From the NCBI RefSeq assembly GCF_000002865.3, contig NW_001865057.1, positions 93,342 through 157,341 of the forward strand: a DNA stretch of 64,000 nt, given 5' to 3'. The DNA comes from Monosiga brevicollis MX1. Its lineage: Eukaryota; Opisthokonta; Choanoflagellata; Craspedida; Salpingoecidae. Made by a program: the position numbers and the translations under genes. Shown here in pieces: positions 11,001 to 23,694 of the stretch (within the stretch, counting starts at the first letter, position 1; each line of letters starts with the position of its first letter). Under the pieces are notes generated by a model. It had not been told where the DNA came from and searched no databases. It worked only from the letters and a program-made list of their open reading frames with translations.

Positions 11001-12107
11001 TGCTCATTTGGCGTGCCTCCTGTGTACCCCAACGCCAAGGCACCCTGCCGCAAGACGTGGTGTTGCAGCACGTGGTAGATGTGTTATCTGGGAGCTCTGC
11101 AGACCTGGCGCCTGCTTCTGGGCTCGTCTTCCCCGTGCATCAGCTCAAAGGAAATGGCATGTACGTGCTTGAGCACGTGGAGCCGAGCATGAGCGCAAAC
11201 ACGTCCTTGGATGTGGGGCTTCACCTTGATCTTTGCCAGGTATGTGGCCTGGTGTTTCAAGCTAGCCCTAAGCGCCCTTGTGGGACCAGAACGCCAACGC
11301 CTTATTACGCACACGCACGACTTGCGGTGTACCTCACCACAACCTTCCGCATACCTTCGCTTGAGTATACAGGAGATTTGGCTACGGTGCCGAGCAGCCA
11401 TATCGGCCATGGATCTGTTCACGGCCCTGTCAGCGTGCCACACGGTGCATGCTACTGTGGCCCTGGCTTCGTTGCTGTCCATTTGGCCTCATGAAGCCTC
11501 GTGCAGGCTCGGTAGCTTGTTGGTGGCTCTGACGCAGTAAGCTGGCTGTCCCCGTGTTTGTTTGTTTGTTTGTTTTTTTTTTTTTTTTTTTTTTTGTTTG
11601 TTTTTTTAAATGCCATTTCAACTCCACTAGATGCCGGCAGCCGGTGGATGCACTGAGTCCACTGTGGCAAGCTTGGGCCGTTCATGTGAGCCAGGCTCAG
11701 TGGGAGCAGCTGTTAACGACGGCCGAGCCTCTGGTGCCATCGGGTTAGTGTGCTGGTGCCTCTGCACTAATGCAACATCATGCTTTACCCACGCAGCTTA
11801 TTGCTTTACTTTGTTCCTTTCTTCTTAGGGGAGGTGGCCATGCTTATCTTGGCATTGTCACGCGCGCTGTTTGAGGCTCAGCGATATGACCTCTGCGAGG
11901 TGCTTTGTGCGCTCATCCAGCGTCCCGATTGGCGAACCGTGCTTACTGATGTACGTACGCAACTGAAAACAACATGCGGCTCAACGTGGCCCTTCTCGCC
12001 CGCATGATAGCCTGCCATTTCACTTCACCCTCACCTTACCCGTGTCTTTGCCCCGCCAGTCTATGCATGCTCAAGTGAGTGACCTTCAACGAGCAGTTGC
12101 CGTCTAA
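8071..12107 (+). CDS. TEX10: TEX10/IPI1 homologue, Rix1-complex ribosome biogenesis factor
   Basis: TEX10 (yeast Ipi1) is the helical-repeat scaffold of the Rix1/PELP1-TEX10-WDR18 complex, which acts in the nucleus in ITS2 processing and pre-60S maturation. The first exon (8071-8277) encodes the family's basic start, with DFQKKKTKVGRKA, then NTSFATRSINLRTQL, matching human KVKLKVGKK...NFKTKTIHLPEQL. The next exon opens at 8431 with DLSAKCSHHNAHTRADSL, equivalent to DLLSQMHHYNAGVKQSAL, and continues as HEAT/ARM-like helices (ILEATLRLVNDDHAPVRRAL). Further exons in the same style run through about 9000-9320, 9400-9540, 9600-9770, 10440-10510 and 10800-10940. They end with LTD at 11950, then SMHAQVSDLQRAVAV and a TAA at 12107. 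The N-terminal third is convincing by sequence. The C-terminal half is placed in the gene by frame continuity and repeated helical character. Many introns; exact borders in 9800-11900 are uncertain. Confidence 0.82.
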
Positions 12108-12208
12108 GGCCCCTTTAGCAATTGATCGCATCCTTGTTGTTGTCAGACTTTTTGGAGTTCCCGCCAAAATGAGTGAGGGGTTTGTCGACAAAAACACGAC
12201 ACACCAAA

Positions 12209-12233
12209 ACACACACACACACACACACACACA
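12209..12233. repeat. (CA)n microsatellite
   Basis: About 25 bases of CA repeat in the 235-base gap between TEX10 and the SHOC1-like gene. Confidence 0.95.
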
Positions 12234-12342
12234 AACGATGATTCGGCGTGGTCGGCGCACAGGTTGAATCGACACGGCTGCTAACGGCTGTCAATGACGG
12301 CTTGGCAGCGTGCTAATCGGGGCAGGGAAAGGCATCGAGGCC

Positions 12343-15112
12343 ATGGCACGGGCCAGGTTCCAACACACCGCGTGGTTGCAAGACTATCTGGATGCACAGC
12401 CGCAGCGGCTCGCTCTTCCAGTCTACAGGGCGGCTGATGGCCCATCATCCGCACTCAGCCGATTGAAGATGCTTCAAGCCGGCGCCCAAGCCACATCGTG
12501 TTTCACAAATTCCCCCAAACAACCCATGGCCTCAATGAGTGACCCTGCTGCCAATATCAGCCCGGAATCTGCCTGTCTCGATGCTCTCGAGGCAGCCTTG
12601 GAGCTGTGGTGTGCGACCGAGGATGCTGATGTGGATGCCGCACGCGAGACCAGTCACGACGACGTCTTTGTTGAACCACTCCATCTCTATGTGATAGCAC
12701 CTCAGCTCAAATCTGTTTTTGTAGCACAACCACTACCCGAGCCCTTGTGGCCCCAGTTGTCACGCGAGCATCCACAACATGTCGGAATGCTCACACCTCC
12801 AGCATCACTCACGGCTACGCCTGCAGCGGTGGATGAAACGAATAGTCTGTTGCCGTCATGCCATGCAGCGAGCACATTGGCAGGCGCCAGTATTTACCTG
12901 GCATCCCCTAGCATGCCCTCAGTAGAGGCGCTGGATCTGCCCCTGAGTCCCATATCGAGGCCCGTACATGTCGACATTGATGTACTTTGTGCACATTTGG
13001 ACGTTGAAGCGGCCGAACGACCGGCCTTGCCAGCCATGGCACCAAACCAGCCAGTGGTGCCACCATCGCCGCCTTCACCGCTGCCACCTGCGGTCTTGGC
13101 CTTGGATTCGGACAGTGCGATTTTGGCTGCCTTTATCGATGAGCCATTGTTGCCCGATGCGACCTTGTCCGACGCTCGGACCCAGTTGCTGCAGAATTTG
13201 CCTCAGTTACCAGTGGAGACACCGCCATTGACAGCCATCGGCGGGGAGCTTTTCAGTCGAGGTCAACGGCAGCTGAACCGTGCTGCCCCGGCTGATATTA
13301 CGGCCCGGCACTGGCGCCAATACTTGATTGAGGAGCCCGAGATCAACGGAACTCTGGGACATACAGCTGCCTGGCAGCATCGCTGTCGTTGGTTGCAAAA
13401 TCTCGGTGTCACATATCGTGGAGGGGCTCTGCGCGTCCTCAGCTCTTTGTCATGGAACCCTGTACTGGTGTTGCAAACCATGCACCAGAGTGTTGTTGCG
13501 CCATCAAGCACACTTCCAGCCGACTTGATGCATGACTCTGCATGCTTGCTGTATTTGCCTTCGGCCCGACTACCCACGGTGAATCACGAGCCAGTCCTAC
13601 CCACGCTTCTGAACGTCGTGCCATCACCCATCCTTGTCAGTGACGAGAGTGATCAAGGTGTCGTGACGGGTGAGGCCAGGCTTACCAACTCACAGCTTCA
13701 GGGTGGCCTTGAGTTACACGCCGGCAACTCGGACCTGGGTGGACAGGAGATATGGTTGCCGTGTCGCCAGGGCCTTTCGGATGCTCTAGTTTTTGCACTT
13801 GAAACGTAAGTCCTCTGCGATCGAGCCATGATGACCCCACATGGCCTGACGCTTTGCAGTTGGCCAGTTGACGGCGATTTGTTTGGGGGTTAGGAAGCAA
13901 ATCACATGTGTGATGTGCGCCGAAGAGCAGTTCCCGCTAGACGTTGTGGTGGACGAACAGGTCGGCATTGTGCTTTTACCTGATTTATCGCCAGATGGCC
14001 GGACGCTGTCTGCGCGCGTGCTTCGGGCTGCCGCACTATGCACACGCATTGTCGTTATCGTCGTGAACCGTGAATGGTGTGTAAAGGTGACCTGCAGCGG
14101 TCGGTTGCTGCTTCCTCATGAATTGACGCCCTTCAGTCGCTCGTGTGCTCACCCAATTCTTTGCAACAGGCCTCCCGCTGCTGCTGTTCGACGAAGCCAG
14201 GCCCTCCTCTTGGCAATGGCTGACGGTCGTGAACTGGAATTGTTACTACGTTGTGCGGCAGATGTGCATGCGGCTGCAGACTTGATAGAACGAGAGTTGG
14301 CGCTGGCAGCGCGCGAGTCTCCATACACGCAGGATGCCTGGTGCAAGCGTGACTGGCTAGCCGAGGTAGGGATGCCGAGTGTCAAGCTGGCCAGCCCTGA
14401 ACGGCACTCATTTCATCCTTTTATGCTCCACCGTGCAAACCTTCCGTCCACTACAGTGTCACGAGTCTCCCCAGTGGCAGTGGCTGATGGCATCTGGGTG
14501 CTTCAACCCCATGGCCGCCGGTACCCTGTTGTTGGCCCTGACACTACGCCAGCTGCTTGAGGCAGTGGCGGTGAAAGACTTTGAGGGTGTCTTGCAGTCC
14601 GCGCCCGGCGTTCCCTTGGCTAGCCTGAAGGTACGGCTGCTTGCCCCCTGCCCTGACTTTTCCACACCAAGGGCTTTTTATGCTGCCATTCGCCGGTCGC
14701 CTGGCCTCGTCTCATCTCGAGAAACAACACTCCATGCTGTGTGATCCGTGTGTCGCCGTGCATGTCCAGGCGTGGGCCCGTATAGTGAACAGCCGACAGG
14801 GTACGACGGCGGCTGTAACTACGACCGAGCAGCGGCCAGAAGGCGAAGAGACCCCTCAAAAACGCTCAAAAGGAGGCAAACTAATCCAGGTGGCTGGTCT
14901 GCCTCGCGTTGCTCGGTCCCTGCACACACCCCCGCACGATGGCCTGACATTCGCCCTGCCCCGTGGGTCTCGACAGGGCCAAACTCGGTGCGTAGGCACA
15001 ATAATGTCCCGCTAGATACTGGATAAATGCGCGCTCATGCCAATGTGTTTGTACCAGGTTGCAATTCCAAGGCCGTCCGCCCAATCTGCCCACCAAGTCT
15101 TGGATCGCCTAA
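12343..15112 (+). CDS. SHOC1: SHOC1/ZIP2-like protein (XPF-fold meiotic crossover factor)
   Basis: SHOC1 (yeast Zip2) pairs with SPO16 as an XPF-ERCC1-like DNA-binding module that stabilises meiotic recombination intermediates for crossing-over. The long first exon ends at 13805 and encodes a poorly conserved region. Exon 13894-14076 gives an XPF-like core (FPLDVVVDEQVGIVLLPDL, then TRIVVIVVNREW). Exon 14170-14365 adds its helical half, and exon 14457-14630 gives a helix-hairpin-helix-like tail: ESPQWQWLMASGCFNPMAAG, then LLEAVAVKDFEGVLQ. This resembles the vertebrate SHOC1 C terminus as I remember it (fLlSFPCINPlvAq..., vPEkVLkhF). A basic exon from 14771 and a short last exon ending in TAA at 15112 follow. 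The XPF nuclease motif ERKxxxD is absent, as expected for SHOC1/FAAP24-type inactive members, which are the alternatives. The start is uncertain: Met at 12343 or 12310, and further 5' exons are possible. Confidence 0.6.
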
Positions 15113-15458
15113 CCTAGAACAGACAGAACTGCTTGATCCTCAAGTCAATTTTTAGACGAAAAAGTTTCTGTTCCTCTTTTTTGTGTGTGTGTCGTGGAGT
15201 GTTGGAATGTTCTTTTTGTTCACTCAATCCGATTCATCATTTTGTGGGAAGTTGGGAACGGTTGATGACTGCCCGCTGCCAATCTGCGGTCCCATGTCAA
15301 TTGAGGCGTCAAGCACAACATTCACCCTTCTCCAAGCGCTTCATCCAAGGTCGTTGCCTCAGCCTCGAGCGCTGTGACCTCGCTATGTCAACCATGCCGT
15401 CAACTCAAACCGCGACATTCCTTTTTATTTTTCTTTTTTTTTTGGTTGTGCCGAGTAG
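15113..15458. other. Intergenic region, SHOC1-like gene to nicastrin
   Basis: A 346-base same-strand gap. It has a short TG run near 15182-15193 and a T-rich run just before the nicastrin ATG. No gene seen. Confidence 0.5.
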
Positions 15459-18400
15459 ATGATGCGTGTGCTGAGCCTGGTAGCCGTCTTGGCTCTCTGG
15501 GCAAGTACGGTGCAGGGTACGATCACTTTCAACCCTTATTCCACCCACATTACTACGCTCACTCGCAAGATTCACTTTTTCTTCACACCTTTGATGCATA
15601 GCTACTCTTCGCGATAAGGTCTACACCAAGCTCTCCGGGAATGAGGGGGTCAACAGCTGCACCCGGCTGATCAATGTCACACATGAAATTGGCTGCACCT
15701 GTATGTCCCCGCCTGACTTCTGCCCACACCAAGGCTTCACCGGCAAAAGAATACGCTTGCATCTGCCTGTGTGCTTTTCTTGCACTGCTTGAGCTGATCT
15801 GATTTGCAATGCTCCAACCCCCACCCCAGCGCCCGAAGATGGTGCCGTGGGTATCTTCTTCAAGATTGAAAGCGCGGACGAGCTGGATGACTTTCGCAGT
15901 GCCACTGAGTCAGCCTACATTGTCCTCCTTGAACAGAACATGTTTGCGCAGTACGTTTGCTCATATCGTGTTCGATGGCCATGAAACTCCAGCCAAGACG
16001 ACTGTCAAAACCGCCATTGCTCACCTTTGTTGTGCCCCTACTCGACCAGGTCCGCCGTACTCCGTGAGCTGGGTCGCATGGATAAGGTCAAGGGTGCCTT
16101 CGTTTACAAAGGAGCCAGTGCGTTTGCGTTTCTTTCCCAATGCTGTTCCTCGTAGCCATGCCTCGTCTCTCCCGATGTTACTACCACATTCCATGGGCAG
16201 CGGACGGCACCTCGGCACCTCCCTTGACAAGATGTGCATGCTGCGCAGACGCTACCCGGCCAAACTCGTCCTCGACCGACTCGACACTACCAAATGCCGA
16301 CTACGGTATACACATGTTTTCATCCTCCTCCTTGAACGCTTTCAGGACGCCCCTTCTTGTTCGCATCAGCCTTGACTTCTATCTCACACTGCTTGTTCAT
16401 CCTTGGACCCAGGCTTGCCGATGTCTGGTCAAACAAACTGGAACCCATATGGTGGCGGCTTTGCCATGGATTCACTCGCTGACTCGGGAACAATTGGGTC
16501 GCATTGGGTTGATTTTGGGTCCAAGGCTATCTATTACCTCAGCGATAGCGATCGGGATGACGTTTTGGCGGTTGGTGTTTTTGCCCAGGCCAGGTCGACT
16601 CCCATCTATCCGTACCGCTCACCCCTCTTGAACCTTTTGTTTTCTCCTCTTTTCTTTTGTGGCGCATACCATAGCGCTATGCGGCTCTCAACGTTGCGGG
16701 CAAGGGGAAGAAGCCCAATTATCCGGTTTGGGGTGCACGTCTGAAGAACTTTATGTATGGCGTCCGTGATACTGACCTGTGTCTTCGCCGCAGTACGTGA
16801 AGTGACGCGCTATGCCTGATCTGAAAATAATAAAGACGTGTTTGCTTGGGGAGAGATGCGGACACACCTTGTGCTGTCGCTTTGTTTCAACACGCGCCTT
16901 CCCGTGGTGTTTTGTAGAGCATTGCGACCCCCTCTCGGGACAAAACGTTTGGGGTTCAACACGACTCGTTGAGTCGGATAGCGAGGTCATTTTGGCCACA
17001 GCGCAGGTATGCTCAATGAATTCTGAAAGGATTGATATGAACGACAAGGGCTCGCTGGCATTGTTCTCACACGCAGTGTGTCCTTGCAATGATTAGATGG
17101 ACGCCTTTTCCTTCTTCCATGACCTTTCATACGGTGCCAATTCTGATGCTTCCGCCGGTGAGTGCCCCTGTATTGTTGTTTGTTATTCAGGCCCTTATGA
17201 CTCTTTGCTTCCTGTTTTCCTTCTTGCTCTTTTTTTTTTTCTCTCATGTTGATGTGCCTTTATGTGCTCGGACATAGTCGTGTCTTTGATCGGAGCGGCC
17301 CGCTTGCTGGGCTTGGAAGAAAACTATGACGTCGTGGCCAACCTCCAGCGCAACATTATTTTCAACCTCTTCAACGGCGTATGTGTTGTACATGAGTCGT
17401 GCCACATAGGAAACACAGATACGTCTACCAACTGATGCGTGTGTGCATGCTTGATGGTGATCCAGGAATCCTTTGGCTACATTGGTTCTTCTCGTTTGGG
17501 CTTTGATCTCAGTCGAGCCCCGCACTGGCCCAGTGTGGACCAAAGTGTAAGTGCATTGACACCATCCGATTCGATGGTTTCTCATTTCCTCATGGATACT
17601 GGCGCTGTTTTTGTTGCTGTGCTGTTATGATTCTGCTGTCGCTCTCACTCATCTTTTTCCCTTTTCGTTTTGTTCGTGACATTGGAACTCATGTGTATAG
17701 TTGAGCTTCGAAAACATCAAGGGCTATCTAGAACTATCACAAGTTCTGGAGGGCGACTCCCTGCACGCTCATTCCTACAAGAGGTGTGCCGATTTTGGCT
17801 CAGCCCTTCTTAGAGACAGCCTCCGTTTACTTCCAAATTATCTTACCCACCTGTTCTTCGTTTGATGGTTCGTGGTCACAGCAACGCTGATACGGCCAAC
17901 ATCGTTGCCAAGTTGCAGGCTGCTGCTGCTGGTAGCAGCACGACCGTCGTCGATGACACGGCCTCTGAGCTGCCTCCTGGTTTGTGCCTGTGATCAAGCG
18001 TCTCTGGCCATGGGCTCGGTTGAGCAGAAGACACGAAGAAAAATGTTCTTGGTTGCCATCCGAAGGTTGGAGCTGGGCTAGCAACCGTTTTTTTTTTCTC
18101 ACTGGGACCAACCTCGGCTTGACCCTCTGCTAGCATCGCTGCGTGGCTTCCTCAACGAATGGCGGGACACGACCAAGCAGGACGCGTTCCCGGGTGTGGT
18201 CGTGACAGCCTATGACAGCACCGGTTTTGCCAACAAGTATGATCAGTGTCAGCCAGCTGACGCGACAGGAAACGATTGGGCTTTAGCTTGCGCACAGCCT
18301 GTTTGCGTTTTCACCATTCTGACCCAGGATTGATGGCATCCCCGCAGGTACCACGGTAGCCATCTAGATGATGGCATTGCCACCTCTTCAACAAGTGATG

Positions 18401-19777
18401 AGACCAGAGTACGACCTTCCAACCTGATGAAGTGGCCCGTGAATGGAAAGTGCGGACATCAATTATGTCTCACCTCATGCGTGTTACTTTAGGCTCGCCT
18501 CTGCGATACGGCCGTTTTGACGGCCAAGACGCTGGTTGCCATGGCCAACAATACGGATGTGGCCAGTGTTTCGTTGCCGGTGGATTCAGCTGACAGCGCA
18601 TTCTGTGACTTTGTATGTGATGCGTGACCAGGCGGTTTTGATCTTATATGCCTTATTTGTCCCGAAACCCGTACTGACCGAGCCGTGTTCTCGTCACGCG
18701 TCTGCAGCTGCAAGAAATGTTTGATTGCGTGGCTCGCAACCAGACCTGCGAGCTAGCCCGCAAGGCCATTGGCCAGAGCGGTGCCACGGCAGACATGCCT
18801 CTCTCACGCTACATTGGCGTCACCCGTAGCTCCACAGTTCTGAACCGGGTACAATAACTTTCTGCCTTGAATGCTGCAGGATGCAACCGCTCAGTGTGAC
18901 TTTGTGCACGTTGTTACACAAACTACTAAAACTCGCGCTGACTGCCGAGGGTCTGCGTGATTTCTCCATTCCGTTTTTTCGCTTGTTTTATGCCTTTGCT
19001 TTTGCTCACCCGTTCTGCCTCGGCTGTATCTCTTCCAGGGCGTTTATTTTTTCTTCAATATGCTGAGTGAGGCACTGGCCAAGGACAAAAACGTGTCCCT
19101 GGGTGTCAATGCCACCTGCGCGCCAAACAATGTACGTTTCAGATGATGCCGATCGAAAGCACCCCACGATTGTCCGAACCGAAGACGAGGTTTGTCTCAT
19201 GCCTCGTGAGCGTTGGCGTTCTCAACCCGAGTAGAAAGTCAACGAGTTCCAGACTGTGGATTGGACGGATGGACGATGCATGAATACCACGGCCTATGTC
19301 AGCTACATCATGTCGCCTGCCTTTGAAAGCTATTACAAGCTCAAGAGCGAGGGCTCGAACTTGACCATTCACCGCGACCCAAGGTGTGTTTTTCAATTTT
19401 CCTGCTGGTGGGATGATACCGAGGCTCAAAAATCGCTGCTCCTATCAGGTGGTCAACCTGGACCGAGTCGGTCTGGGGCGCAATCAGTGCTGACATGTTT
19501 CTCATGGAGGACCCAGCAGTTCAGGTGTGTGTTTGGGGGGTGGGGTGGGTGCGGTGTTGGAATCCAGCCCCGAATTATTTTTTCTTTTTTTTTTAGTTTG
19601 TTTGTTTGCTTGTTTTTTCATGGCTCACGGCCTGTCTTTTTTCTGGGTGCCGGTGTGGGGTCATGTCGTCCCATCCTTCAGTTGGGCACCTTGCTCGGAG
19701 GCCTGGCGTACTTTGGTGCGGCCTTTGTGGCAGTTTTTGTCTTTCTCAAGTACACGGATCATGATGGCGATGAGTAA
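15459..19777 (+). CDS. NCSTN: Nicastrin, gamma-secretase subunit
   Basis: Nicastrin is the large glycosylated ectodomain subunit of gamma-secretase, the presenilin protease that cleaves type I membrane protein stubs. The first exon codes a signal peptide (MMRVLSLVAVLALWAS). Later exons give RDKVYTKLSGNEGVNSCTRL, then EDGAVGIFFKIESADEL, then CDPLSGQNVWGS, matching human CDPLSDYNVWS. The zinc-peptidase-like core follows: IIFNLFNGESFGYIGSSRLG aligns with human [20 protein letters not shown], keeping the GE and YIGSSR hallmarks. Then come DSTGFANKYYHSHLDDG, IMSPAFESYYKL and WSTWTESVW, close to human AFELSQW...YSTWTESRW. One C-terminal span (GTLLGGLAYFGAAFVAVFVFL) and a short acidic tail end at TAA 19777. 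More than 15 short introns. An AATAAA at 16828-16833 is intronic, since the exons on both sides join in frame. Several Asn-x-Ser/Thr sites fit a glycoprotein. Confidence 0.94.
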
Positions 19778-20048
19778 AAGCTCTGCCCCTATCAGAACCC
19801 ATCTGGCATGATGTAACCCTACTGCACAACAGCATGCGTTTCCCCCCAGCACGCGAATGCCCTGCCGTTTGCTTTGCTGTTCCTTTTCTCGCCGTCGAGG
19901 CGTGTGCTGTCATGAACGTGCATACATTTTCGTAAAAAATAGAACATCTCTCGTTTTTTATTTTTGAGGATGTGTGAGCACCCATTAAAAAAAAGATGAC
20001 ATTCAGACAGAAGACGAATGCAGTCAAAGGATTGCAAACCAGCAAGAG

Positions 20049-23000
20049 ATGATGACTTTGGGAAGTTGGATCACGGTCAAGGAGCGTGTACTAAACTGCG
20101 ACTTGACAACCCACTTCCGCCCGACGCTGAGCGGATCAGACGTCTGGACCGCCGTCATGCCTGAGACGCGGACCGTGACGCGCACGGCAGCGCCGGCGGC
20201 CTCACGCCCGCTGGATGCCGTGTACGACCCAAATTATTATGTATCAACAGCCACCGATCATGCACGTACTTTGCAGAGGACCCATCGCCTACCGACGGGT
20301 GCTACAACCACCATGCCGAGCGCTGAGAACATGTTTTCTGAGCTGCAGCACCACCCACGCGCAACTCAGCACGCAGGCCCTCCTCCGGCAGCTGATGTCC
20401 CGCACAATGGCCCACAAATCATGGAACGGTTCGTTAGACTTGAACGATGGTCCAGCATTGCTAGCATTGCCAGCTGTCTTTGTGAAGCTGCGAGTGAAAG
20501 GAGGACACAGGGGTGGCATCCAACTCCTCAGCTGATGTGTAATCTCACCGAGCCCGCTTCTTGCTAGGATGGCCATGGCCGCTCGCGACTACAATGCTGC
20601 GGAGCCCCAAGGCCGAGATTTGCTTCGCTTTCTGAACTCTTCGTTCTTGCCCATGCCCACTTCAGGGGGCTTCAACACTGCCCTCTTGAAGCTGGATATG
20701 CAGGCTGGGCCTGGGCTGAGTGCACCCATCGAGCTACCGCCCGGCTCGATGGTCACAGTTGCCACTCAAACTGATTACCGGTGCGTTGATCATACCCACC
20801 TTGGCCGCTGCTGCACAGTCCGACTGGCGCCGTTGGTAGCCACCGCTTGCGGCTGCCCATCGAGCCAAACTCGCGCCCCGCTCCACCTGCGCTGTGTTCT
20901 CATTTGTTGCTTGGCGTGCGCATCAGTGAGAGTGAGACGCAAACAGACCCCTACACCCCCGACTACGTGGTTCGCCCTGGCTCAGCGCCTGAGGTGCTTA
21001 CGCTGGCCACATTGGCACATGGTGTTGGCCTACCAGCCGGACTCGCCGAGGTGGAAATGATCGAGCGTGCGCGTGCGAGGCGTGCGTGGGAAGCCACCCT
21101 TCCTCCTGTTGAAGATGCTTCACGTGCTATTGAGCGCTCGCGTGCTATTGAAGCCCGCGAATTGGAGGAGCTCAAGTTTCGAGAGGAGGAAATCCAACGC
21201 GTTCAGGACGAGCGCTTGCAAGTTCTGGAACAGCTCATTGTCGAGCTTGAGAGCAACAAGCAGCAGGATCGTGAGGACAAACTCAATCGGCATTATCAAC
21301 AACGCCAGATTGAGCGAAATCGCATGTTGGCTCGATCCGAGCGCCAGGCCGTGAAGGACATTCGCAAACTCACCAAAGCTCGGCAGAACATCGAGGTACG
21401 TTGCCGCCGTTATTTGATGAATACTTGAGCTTCGGTCACCCCCACCCTCAACCATGGTATCGCTCCCCAGGGCAACCTCAAGCGACGAGATATCGTCGAA
21501 CAGTACAGCAATCCTGCATCGGAGGAGTTTGCACCCACGCGAACACTGGGAGGGGGCGTGCACGATCAGCACGCCAACCGTTACCGGGTTGACTCAAAGC
21601 ATGTCAGCTCATACCAAGGCCTGCTTGACCTGGAAGCTTCCTTGCCCAAATCCGTTACCACTCCTCGAGCACGTGCAGCCAAGGGCACCAACACCAGTGC
21701 TACCGGGCGCCGTGGGGGTATGGCATCAGCCAGCCGTCGACGCATGCAAGACACGCTTCGGCAGCTGGACGAGACAATGAGCATGGCTCGCACCGGCACG
21801 CTGCCGATCTTGCCGCCCATTCGCTGCGTTGAGCGAATTGAAAAGGCCAAGGTTTGTTTGAGGAAAAAAAAAAAAAAAAAAAGCGGCAGGGCCCACATAC
21901 GTGCGCGCAGGCCCCTGCTTGTGTGCCGAGTTTTGGCGTGATGGTCATGGCGCAACAAGCCCTCATGTGTGTCCCGTGTCTTTTTGCTTTGCGCCGCTGC
22001 ACTGTCTTTTTCATAATGTGCACAACCACAGCAACGGCCGCCGACGCCAGAGGTGGAAGACGAGGGTGATGAAGCTCGCGCTGCACGCCGGGCTATCGTA
22101 TTGCTGCAGAGCATTCTTCGAGGACGTGCTATGCAAAATGAGATGTACGAGCAGAAGGAGCAGCGCCGTGATCTGATTGAAGAGCTGCGGTCGACCCACG
22201 CACTGCAAGCTGCGCAGCAAGCTGTCAAGGAGAAAGAGCGTGAGCAGCTCCAAGCTCGTCGTGAAGCTGATGCTCGTGAAACGCGAAGACAAGCGACCAT
22301 CACTGCAGCCGTGAATGCCACTCAATCAGCGCACCTGGGCAACACCCTTGATTTCCTCAGCAAGGAGCTCGTGCGTTTGCAGGAGGAGCACCGAATTCAT
22401 GCCTTTGCTGTCATGGCTGAGCGTGAGCGCCGCATGCGCGAGGCAGAAGAGGCGGGTCAACGCCAGGCGGAGGAGCACCGTCGCGCGCAAGGCGATGAGA
22501 TCTTCCGGCAAATGATGCAGGTGTGTTGCGCTGCCACGAGATGGCATGTAGTGCAGAGGCTCGAGTCTTCCTCACGGCTGCGTCTCGCAAACTGAACAGG
22601 TTCACAATGGCACAGTCGACTCCTATCTTGAGTCCATCTTATTGGCGGCTCAAGAAGACGTGGCAGATGAACAAGCTCGCGAGTTTGTTCGTGAGCAAGC
22701 GCGCCGCATCGATGCTGCTGCTGCAGAGGCTCATGCATCAGGATATGATGAAACGGATCTGGGAGCCCAAGCCATTGCCTGTGAGTCCTTTATCTGCGCT
22801 GGCTGTCGCGCTGTTGTGGTCTGTGTGTGTCTACCTTTGTTTCTGCCATGCTCTTCTCATCGTCGTTTCTTGCCGCCTTGCCAGCTGAACTGGTGACTAG
22901 TTTCCTGTTGCCTGAGGTGGAGCGTGAAGCTCTGCGCGGATCATTGCAGCGAGAGCAGCGAAAGCTCTTGCAGGGTGCCCACGAGGTCTGCATAGGCCGC

Positions 23001-23260
23001 ATGATGTGTTGGCCCTTTTTAACGAGATGTTAGCATCTGTGTGCTTGGCCAAACCTCCTCTCATGCTTTTCTTGCTCTTAACTCTGCAGGCGGTCTTTGC
23101 AAAGACTCAAGAGGTGGAAGGCCAGCGACGCTGGACAGGATCTCGGGCTGCTACTGCATCTGGCTCACGGCCGCGCACAGCTTCGGCTCAGACCCAATCC
23201 CGCCCCCACACCACTCCGGCCATTGCCGAGCATACCGGACTGGAGGAGGACAACAACTAA
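20049..23260 (+). CDS. CFAP91: CFAP91 (MAATS1/AAT-1) axonemal protein
   Basis: CFAP91 is a coiled-coil component of the calmodulin- and radial-spoke-associated complex at the base of spokes on outer doublet microtubules, needed for ciliary and flagellar motility. The N-terminal exon has RPLDAVYDPNYYVSTATDHA, the family's RP-YDP signature. The next gives MVTVATQTDYR, which splices across 20781-20926 to ESETQTDPYTPDYVVRPG. It continues with LTLATLAHGVGLPAGLAEVE and MIERARARRAWEATLPP, the best conserved stretch. A long charged coiled coil follows (from about 21100), then an IQ-like helix near 22080 (ARRAIVLLQSILRGRAM) and more coiled coil to the TAA at 23260. The start can be either of two adjacent Met codons (20049 or 20052). 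It lies 271 bases downstream of nicastrin on the same strand. Around eight introns are visible, one with a poly(A) run at 21867-21884. Confidence 0.93.
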
Positions 23261-23694
23261 AAGATTCCATACTAGCTGGCTCCTGCCCCCACAACTCTTT
23301 TGCTTTGATGTGCATGTCGATGTGCGCGAGTGTTTGTTCGTGTTTGTGTTTGCTTGGTAGCTCGAGTGACACGTGTGCTGCGCCTGGTGTTGGACGTGGG
23401 CTATGCCGGACAAGATCTGGGTTGTCTGGTATGCTCAAGTTGAGTTTTGGCGGCATAGCGGCACCTGCTTTCACAAGTGTTTGGTGGTGTCACACGAAAA
23501 TTCTATTCATGCAAAAATGGTGGGTTTGGTTTCTTGAGCTGTCCTAAATGCGATTCTTTTTTTTTTTTTTTTTTTCCGTACCAATCCATGGACATTGGCG
23601 GTCAGGCGGGCGCCCAGCTCAGAGGCAACTAACCGCCTTGGCAATGCTGAGGTCAGGTCTTTGACCGCATGAAGTAGAACAACAATCAGCGGGT
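23261..23694. other. Convergent intergenic region with poly(T) run
   Basis: 3' gap of 434 bases between CFAP91 (+) and WBP11 (-). It carries a run of about 19 T at 23558-23576. No gene recognised. Confidence 0.5.

Noticed and set aside
16828-16833. AATAAA as the end of a first gene inside the nicastrin region
   Set aside because: The exon before it (ending CLRR) and the exon after it (HCDPLSGQNVWGS) join in frame, as in known nicastrins, so the signal is intronic.
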